Origin: Sorghum bicolor
Lineage: Eukaryota; Streptophyta; Magnoliopsida; Poales; Poaceae
Assembly: GCF_000003195.3 (NCBI RefSeq)
Contig: NC_012878.2
Span: 9,722,386 to 9,786,385 of the forward strand
Direction: 5' to 3'
Length of the DNA stretch: 64,000 nucleotides
The notes below the pieces were generated by a model. It made no database searches. It was not told the DNA's origin and worked only from the letters and a program-made list of their open reading frames with translations. Position numbers and translations under genes: made by a program. This document shows positions 57,248 to 64,000 of this stretch, one piece after another (within the stretch, counting starts at the first letter, position 1; every line of letters begins with the position of its first letter).

Positions 57248-59440
57248 AAACACAAGGAGTCCCGTTCGGAGGACTTAAAAACACCAAACGCCTTACCAAG
57301 AGGTAAACTTGGTAGTTATCCTTTTCCATTCAATAGTTTGCTTAGTTAATCAGGTTCATGCTATCTTGAAAAAAAAAATAAAAATATAAATGTTAAAACA
57401 ATAGTAAGCCCCATGTGAGTATGCTCATGGCATAAAACCCATAAGTACATTCACTGTGGTGGCATAAAAATAAAATAAATAAGTTTTCATCTTACAATAA
57501 AAAAATATAAAAATAATAAATGCATAATCCTGCTAAATAAGTAATATTTATTGAGGAGGCTCAATATGATAAAGGCTAGATATTTATGCTAACACTTAAC
57601 TAGTTCCACAAAGCTTTATTGTCTATTTGAGCTCTACAGAATTCAAGGATCAAAGAAGACTAGCAGACGGAGGACATCCTAATCGCTGTCAGGGTGCTGC
57701 CGACTTTCAAATACACCTCCATCACCTGCTAGCTACATCAGAAGAAATTACGTCAAAATCCAGCTTGGGGGAGAGCACCCCCATTTATCCAGCTAAGTAT
57801 TTCTACTCGCGTTTATACTTTACTCAAATGATAAAAGATGCATAATCATGAAAACCCAAATAAAAATTTTGTGCTTTTATATATATATATATCTTTGCTT
57901 AGTTTGCTAAATAAATAAATAAATAAATAAAGTTTGCTATGAACACTCATGATAAACTCTCATATGGAAATGATGAATAGTTGCTCTACCATGACTAGTT
58001 CTTAAAATTGAAATCTCTCTCAAGTTTAGGCATGACTGTTATGAATTATGATTTGCTCTAAATCTGAACTTGTGGGAAGAGTACTTGATCTAAAGTCTAA
58101 GTCGTTAACGGATATGATATGGGAAGGTTGAGCTGTTGTTTATCTATTCCTAGAGATGCTAGAATTCTGGAGAATTTTATCTTTGGAAAATCTTTAAAAT
58201 AACACATGATGAGTTCCTATATGATGAGAGTTTAAATTCCTACCACAGCCATATATACATGCTTGCTAGACTTTGAGCCACATATTTACTTTTTACTGCT
58301 TATGAGCATTGAGTGTGGTCAAGCTGTGTAGACCCTTAGGAGCTTGTCATGTGGTTAAAATCAAGATTCACTTGCACGTTCACTCATACATGCTACTTCT
58401 ACTCCGGAAGTACCATCCACATATATCCACTCATTTCCATCTCCAGATTCACCCAAAATTATTCTACTCCTAATCTGGGAGAGAATAGCCAAAAATATTA
58501 TCCTATCCCTGTTATTCCCTGTGAAATAAATGCTCGAGTTATCTTGGTTACTACCACTTGCTATATTACTTAAGGAGATGAGTGCTCTAAAAAAAAGAAG
58601 AAAAAAAAATACGAGGAAATAAAAAGGGGCAAGTACCCGGAACCTCGAAAGAAAAGAAAAAGTGAGACGAGAGGTAAAAATGGACAAGTGTCCGACAGTA
58701 GAATTAGGGGTGCAAGATACCCACCTGAGAGGAAAGAAAAAGAAAATATAGAGCATCTCATTCTCCCCAAAAAGGTTCAAAGTGCAAGAAAGGTATGTAT
58801 CCCCTCAAAAGAGCAAAAGTAGAATTAGACTTTCACCATTATTATCATCATCACCACCATACACCATTCATTCGCCACACATGCTCATCTTGATTTGACT
58901 TATTGACTTGTTTCTCTGGATCCATGGTTTGACTATGCAATAAATGTCTTGTAAGTATGTATTATCTGTCTCCCACCTATGAGCTCCAGATATCAAAATC
59001 TTATTAGAATAGGGTGAGAGAGAAGGCAATATCACTATGCATTATACCAAAAATACCACATACTTTGAGAGAAGGCATATACCATTACTGCCTTGGTAAG
59101 GATTCAGAAATACCACAAAAGAGAGATCTAAGAGAGTCATACAAGGAATCTCTGAGTTTTATTTGAAAATCTGCAAAAACTCCAGAGCTATAGCTGATCA
59201 AGAATAAGAGACATGGCGCTTGACTTGACCGTTCTATCTTTTAACTGCTCAAGACACAAGTGATGGTTACAAGCCCCATGGTGAAAGGTAAAATGAGTAA
59301 GTTTTAAGTCTTAATAGTTTACTCTAACTCAGAGATGAGATCTTGCTTGAATGCGTGTGTACTTTTAAGGCATGAAACCACTGCAGAAACTCTGAGTTCA
59401 TCCTTGCTCAGGGACGAGCAAGAGGTAAGCTTGGGGGAGT
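57248..59440 (+). other. Non-coding 3' region of element G with polypurine tract
   Basis: Homologous to the 3' regions of A, F and H. The polypurine tract next to the LTR is at 59428-59439; an internal copy AGCTTGGGGGAG lies at 57762-57773. A TA/AAAT repeat lies at about 57880-57935. Low-complexity purine frames near 58590-58760 are not coding in my view. Confidence 0.7.
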
Positions 59441-60825
59441 TGTTGACGGTCCTTAAGTATCAAATTTAATTATCAAATAAACAAAGAAAAGGATCCAAAT
59501 GCAATCAACATCTAGACTTAGGGTTTTATCTGACAGAATTCCACGAGTTTTGGTGTTTGTCTATTTCTGCAGGGGGTTATCAAGAAATAAGGAAGAAAGG
59601 CCCACATGTCGGGTTTACATAGAGATATTAACGTGCCGCGCAATTTTCTATCATCTAGAAGAGTCCAGAAACCACGGGAACGAACGGGAGGCCGAACGGG
59701 CCCGGGGGCAGAGCACCCGCCCTCCCCCCTTGGGCGCCCGCCCAGGTGTTTCCACCAATCACAGAATGGAGTACACCATTGCAAAGATCTCGTCGAGCTG
59801 ATCGAAATGCATATATTATTTGCTATATTTGGAGTTCAGAATCAAGAGATATTAATAAAAGAAGGACTCCACATAAAAGAGCTGCGGGATTAATTGGGCC
59901 CAAATCAGATTTTGGTCCATTAAGGCCTATGTGCATTTTAATGAGATATGGTGGAAAGTTTAGTACCACATCGCCTGCTGAACCAAAAATGCACAAAGGA
60001 GGAGGACTATATAAGCAGACCCCCTGGCCCCTGGAGGAGATAAGAAATTATCATAGAGATTGAGGGGTGCCCTCGAAGGAAAACCTCTTCTCTAAATAAT
60101 ATTTCTTTTTAGGCTTAGCAACCAATGTAAGTAGAAATAGATCTTCTAGTTTCTACTAGATTGAGATTGAGAGAGATAGAGTGGAGATGTAGATCGGAGG
60201 AAGGCCGGCCTGTCGGTGTCTACTCCGAGTTGTACCTACGGGATCAAGTCTTCTAACCCGAGGCTTGCTTCTAAGATTCTTCAGTAATTCGACTTCTAAT
60301 TCTAGTAAGTTCTTGTTTTATTGTTCTTTGGTTTATGAGTTTTCTTTAATCCTCTTCCGGTTGAGTATTAGAGTAATCACTTGCTAGCGTAAACGTGGTG
60401 CTTAGGCTAGGGTACTCATAGATATCCCCTGACTAGCTGGACCGTGGTAGTAGCGAGGAACGTGACATTTCCGAGTTACCTTTGTATCCCATATCTCGTT
60501 AGCAGGACGGGTAGGTTTATAGGTGCGGGTCGAACATCCTTTGTGTTGTCTAGATTCCGTGAGCCTCCCCAATAGAACAGTAGATCATCCTTATTAAGGT
60601 TAGAACGAGACTACGGTTGCAGTCTTCTCTATACATCACTCACATCGAGAAACATTCTTTGTAGCCTAAAGGGATAATAGCAATAGATTTGGTTAGTCAG
60701 ATGTACCCTTTCTCCCAGTGGTAAAAATATAAATACGATAACTCTGGATAACCTCCCGGGTGAAATGCTCACCGATATCCGTGCGCTTGCGGATCATTTC
60801 CTTATTGCGTTACCAAATATCAACA
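59441..60825 (+). repeat. 3' LTR of element G (1385 bp)
   Basis: Nearly identical to the 5' LTR, with a short GATTGA-type insertion at about 60165 among the differences. Followed by the TSD CTAAG. Confidence 0.95.
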
Positions 60826-60830
60826 CTAAG

Positions 60831-61587
60831 TAGACAGAAGTTGGTCCTGCCGATCGACCACAAAATACAAATTTATCCAACCACATGTTCAGGAAAGTGG
60901 TCTGTTCCTTTATAATGACAGGGCCTGTTCGTTAGTATTTCTGGATGTATCCTGACCAACCGCCGATGGAGCGAGTTTCTACCTTAGCACTGGGTTTAGT
61001 ATCAAACAGGTGGGTGCTATCGGCAGAAGACACATCTAAGCCGGTGAGCATAAGCACATCAGCAAGTGTGGGGGAAGCAGGACCATGGCCAAACATAAAA
61101 GCATTAAGTGTGTCTGACTAGAAATACGACGCAGCAATCAACAGTGATTTATTTCTGTCCATATCGGCAAGGGACAACCTGATGCATTGATCTAGTTTTC
61201 GCTCACCCCACTGAACCTCATTAGAATGGCTGACTCTCAAAAAAAAATCCTTCCATCCCTTGGTAGGACTGGGCTAGGAACGGAAGGCATCTTTCCAAAG
61301 ATCTAGAGAAAAATTCTCGGCTCTAAAGGGGATTCTGTTTGTCTCTGCGTTCATCAGATCGGTAGGATCTGGGTTCCCTAACGGACTGAGACATTGGAGG
61401 TGTGGCTGATAGGTAGGGATGACAATTTTATTGGACAAATCCTAGAAGTTTTTAAGGATAAAAAGAAGAACAAAAGAAAAAGAAGAGGAATGTTCAGTAA
61501 AATGAATTGCGGATGAACAAGGGTATGGTAAAAGTACAAGAGATGGGGTGATGAACTGACCTCGGGAACAGCAAAGTTGATGGCCAT
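60831..61587 (-). pseudogene. Antisense PMD gene of E, exon 1 and first half of PMD exon
   Basis: The ATG at 61587 gives MAINFAVPE, followed by a donor (GAG/GTCAGT at 61561/61560). An intron to 61406 ends CTATCAG, and exon 2 opens in frame at 61405. It reads DLWKDAFRS, then DFFLRVSHSNEVQWGERKLD, SPTLADVLMLTGLDVSSADS and TTFLNMWLDKFVFCG, the typical plant mobile domain signature. Three stops (TAG twice, TAA once) break exon 2; the two TAG codons are where tryptophan is likely. At 60831 the exon is cut by element G and resumes at 52665. Confidence 0.75.
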
Positions 61588-62145
61588 CTCCTGGCAAGGA
61601 AGATGATCGAAGACTTTGAGGCTGGTGGAGAAAAGCCTTCGTTGGAATTCTTGGAGCTCTCGAACAGTGCCGCCGCTAGAAAAGTAGAGTTGGGGCTGTG
61701 GAATGATGCGATGGAGAAGGAGTACCCGAGAAGGAACTATTTATAGGATAAAATGGGCAAGGGCAAATCTGACTTATCTCTTCGCCGTATCCGTGAAATC
61801 CGAGGATACTTAGGTGGATATGGTAACTGTTCGCACGGTAATCAAGGGATTGTGTAGGCGATTTGACAGGAAGCAGTCATGATCTGGAGATATTTCACTG
61901 TGCGGGATTTCCTGGTCGGTCCATCGGCAGCTTCCTCCAACAGTAATATTGCCGATGGGCGAATAAAGTGGAGATGTCCAGTTTGGGAGGTTGAGGAATT
62001 CGAGGAATCTGCGGAAGAATCGGGCCAGAGTTGTTCAACTTCAACGGTCGGTTACCAAATTGGGAGGATTAATTGCGGAAAGGCATCATTACTACAGAGA
62101 CTTTCGGAACATTAATGATTTTATACTCCGAAATTGGGGGGCATG
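61588..62145. other. Promoter region of the antisense PMD gene and E polypurine tract
   Basis: No ORF of substance. On the minus strand CTATAAATAG (61746-61737) lies 150 bp upstream of the PMD gene start. On the plus strand AATTGGGGGGCATG (62132-62145) is the polypurine tract directly before the 3' LTR. Confidence 0.6.
61737..61746 (-). promoter_or_regulatory. TATA box of the antisense PMD gene
   Basis: Minus-strand CTATAAATAG, a near-perfect plant TATA box, 150 bp upstream of the ATG at 61587 and outside the LTR. It implies that the antisense gene has its own promoter. Confidence 0.65.
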
Positions 62146-62856
62146 TGTTGACACCGTTTTTGGAACACGTGCCCAGAGACCAGTAGAGTACAGATCGGCA
62201 GGTGGAGCAACGGTAACTAGACTGTAGAAGAGTTTGCCGATGAGGAAGGTTACCGATGAAAGGACGATTGAGTATGACTAAGTCCACGAGTGGTGGCGCG
62301 TTCCTATCCGATGACCAATATCAATGTTTGCCGATGGTGGTAGCAGGAAGATTGCCGATGGCTCCGTGGGAGTTGCCGATTGACCCGTGGCGGTGTCCTG
62401 GTCGGTTACAAGGGGATAGTTTTATGTTTTCCTTAGTTATTTAAATTCGTTTTGTGTACGGAATCTGTTTAATTTGGAATTCGAATCCTAGTCGTGTCTG
62501 ATTGTAGCTCTTTGAGTAGGGTATAAATGTAGACCCTAGGGCTTTGTAATGAAGATATCTATCAATCAATCAACCACAAGTTTTTACTCATATTCCAGCA
62601 TCTACTTTTTCGACGACTTCGTCATATTTTCCTTTTCCATTACGAATTCTTAGGAGTTCGTCGACTTAGGCTCGGCGTATTCTCGAGTTCCGCGTGAATA
62701 CCTCTTGGCCGTGACATCCGGGCGCATCGCTGTTGTCAGGACTAAAGTATTCGAGTTATCACCTTTGCCGATAGTAAGGTCAAATCGGCTGGCACGTCTT
62801 AACGTTTGAATCGGGTATTAGCCCTTTGTGTTTGCAGATCCACTTTTGCATCAACA
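62146..62856 (+). repeat. 3' LTR of element E (711 bp)
   Basis: TGTTGACACCG to CTTTTGCATCAACA; same length as the reconstructed 5' LTR. Followed by the TSD ATATC. Confidence 0.95.
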
Positions 62857-63522
62857 ATATCGAAGAACAAAGATGAACAATTGAAGAACAATAGAGAATT
62901 ACCAAGAATCCTCTTGACAGATCCAGAAACCAATCGAAGATTGACTCCTACTAGTTCTAATCCTATGTAGCTATGCTAATCTAGATATCTAATTGATGTG
63001 GTGGCTCTAGGCTTGATCAGAGGCTTCTTCTCCCTTGATGAATAATGAATTAGGGTTGAGAGGTCCTCTTCTCCAGGGGCCAGGGGGGTCTGGTTTTATA
63101 GTCCTTCCAAGTGAATATGGGTCGTCGGATCAAACCGACATTGATTCAACGGTTATCCTTGATCCTTTAGGTCGGTGGAGCGTAATCCCGAAAGAGAGTC
63201 CTGATTGGACTCCAGAGGGGGGCGGGCGCCCTGGTCTCTAGGGCGGGCGCCCTGGGCCACGCCCCGTTCTGCCTTCGCTTCGTTCTCGTGGCTTCTGGAG
63301 TCTTCTAGATGTAAGATAATTGCGCGGCACGTTAATATCTCTATGTAATCCCGACGTGTGGGCCTTTCTTCCGTATTTCTCGATAACCCCTTGTAGAAAT
63401 AGACAAACACCAAAACTCGTGGAATTCTGTTAGATAAAACCCAAAGTCTAGATGTTGATTGCATTTGGATCCTTTTCTTTGTTTATTTGATAGTTAAATT
63501 TGATACTTAAGGACCGTCAACA
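62857..63522 (-). mobile_element. Solo LTR D, second part
   Basis: Continues the LTR interrupted at 35884, beginning with the second ATATC copy. Contains the TATA region (about 63095-63103, minus) and GC boxes at 63220 and 63241, and ends GGACCGTCAACA, followed by the TSD GGAGC. Confidence 0.95.
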
Positions 63523-64000
63523 GGAGCGCTAACTTCCCCTAGTTGATCCTTCTTTGGAAAGTGTCTGGCGGCCTCGAGGACTAGGTGGGTCGGGCGGCAT
63601 CTGTATGTGGAAGCGCTGACCATTACATCTCGAGGGGTCACTGGATAGGATGTCATGCTAGTCGTGACAGTACTGGCGCGTACCTTTCCCTAGATTTCAA
63701 GATAAAGATGATAAAAAGTGGGACATGACGGGGGTACGACCCATCATCACGGCTGTGACCACCATGGTGTTAGGTGGGGGCTTGTCAGTCGCATTAAATG
63801 CTCTGAAAACTGTACCGGTGGCTGGTAGTGGAGGTACGTCCCACGCTCGAAGCAGCGTGGCTCGCCCGACCCTGATCCCGCAATTGAGGGGTGTACAAAT
63901 TTGAGGACTCGGCATTCACTCAAGCCATTTTCTGTCATCGAGCCTTATGTCGATCGATGCACTGGTTGTATTTATGGTACGTCGAGTTGTGGTCGCAACT
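63523..64000 (-). repeat. 5' LTR of element K, inner part, to window end
   Basis: Resumes the K LTR after D, matching 8719-9199 closely, including the string GTGGTCGCAACT at the window edge. The short frames inside have no coding meaning. Confidence 0.8.

Larger units (their letters stand above)
52666..60825 (+). mobile_element. Element G: complete non-autonomous LTR retrotransposon inside the PMD exon of E
   Basis: 8160 bp; LTRs 52666-54043 and 59441-60825; perfect duplication CTAAG (52661-52665, 60826-60830). Primer site TGGCGCCGTTGCCGG (54052-54066) and polypurine tract AGCTTGGGGGAG (59428-59439) give plus orientation. Internal content: an H-type ORF (broken), a long non-coding part, and a remnant of A-type protease domain 2. 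No RT or integrase. Plausibly the youngest layer here, being four levels deep. Confidence 0.95.
35885..62856 (+). mobile_element. Element E: Tat-type Ty3/gypsy element with antisense PMD gene, split by M, F and G
   Basis: LTR ends TGTTGACAC...TTGCATCAACA, perfect duplication ATATC (35880-35884, 62857-62861) inside solo LTR D. The 5' LTR minus solo LTR M and one TSD copy is 711 bp, the same as the 3' LTR. Domain order is Gag, protease, RT, RNase H, second (archaeal-type) RNase H, integrase, then a spliced gene on the opposite strand. The second RNase H and the antisense gene are hallmarks of the Tat lineage. Every frame carries stops or frameshifts. Without its inserts it is about 12 kb. Confidence 0.92.
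8162..64000 (-). mobile_element. Element K: Tat-type Ty3/gypsy host element opened by nested insertions, runs off the window
   Basis: K is the container for most of the window. Its LTR starts at 8162 (TGTCGGTG...) and again at 34436 (TATCGGTG...). The second copy resumes after the D insertion at 63523 and continues matching 8719-9199 up to the window end. Its own internal pieces are 34098-34435 (leader), 25212-26393, 21564-21764 and 19433-20365 (gag), about 10720-11130 (protease) and 10511-10715 (antisense ORF). Gag text and the leader sequence GTCAGGTAGGGG are of the grass Tat (RIRE2-like) type. RT, RNase H and integrase are absent. The TSD is not testable because the far end is outside. Confidence 0.8.

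Overview
This window is plant nuclear DNA and almost certainly from a grass. Every recognisable unit is a transposable element. The LTR retrotransposon types (Tekay/Del-like chromovirus, Tat elements carrying antisense genes, tRNA-Asp-primed Athila-like elements) and their protein sequences are of grass character. An Andropogoneae source such as sorghum, sugarcane or Miscanthus is my guess, not a demonstrated fact. I see no ordinary host gene, no rRNA or tRNA gene, and no CRISPR or bacterial feature.

Layout. Positions 1-5319 are the 5' end of a minus-strand Tekay-like chromovirus (J): a 3.2 kb LTR, an initiator-Met primer site, a leader ORF and the start of gag. 5320-8161 is old degenerate DNA containing the 3' end of a LINE. 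From 8162 to beyond the window end lies one Tat-type Ty3/gypsy element (K, minus strand). It has been opened by at least five later insertions: A (11131-19427), solo LTR L (20366-21563), I (21765-25211), H (26394-34092) and solo LTR D (34892-63522). D was itself split by a Tat element E (35885-62856, plus strand). E was then hit by solo LTR M (35993-37271), an end-less fragment F (about 38310-43870) and the non-autonomous element G (52666-60825). Exact 5-bp duplications support A, L, H, D, E and G, and one-mismatch duplications support I and M. Removing the inserts restores an LTR of exactly 1654 bp for D (equal to both LTRs of A) and 711 bp for the 5' LTR of E (equal to its 3' LTR).

How the parts work. 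E carries remnants of Gag, protease, RT, RNase H, a second RNase H and integrase. On the opposite strand it carries a spliced gene with a plant-mobile-domain (PMD) protein, driven by its own TATA box. K keeps Gag and protease pieces and a truncated antisense ORF of another family. A, D, F, G, H, I, L and M form one superfamily: LTRs begin TGTTGACGGT(C/T)CTTAAG or a close variant, the primer site TGGCGCCGTTGCCGG is seen where an internal 5' end survives, and a paired GC-rich box lies upstream of TATA in most. None encodes a visible RT or integrase, so they must have relied on enzymes from elsewhere. Within this group A and F encode a Gag fused to two tandem aspartic-protease-like domains, and G and H encode an unrecognised ORF whose N-terminal half replaces the Gag half seen in I.

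Most reading frames are broken by nonsense changes of C-to-T or G-to-A type and by frameshifts, as expected of methylated, silenced heterochromatin. The least decayed units are A (LTRs about 0.7% different by eye) and G.
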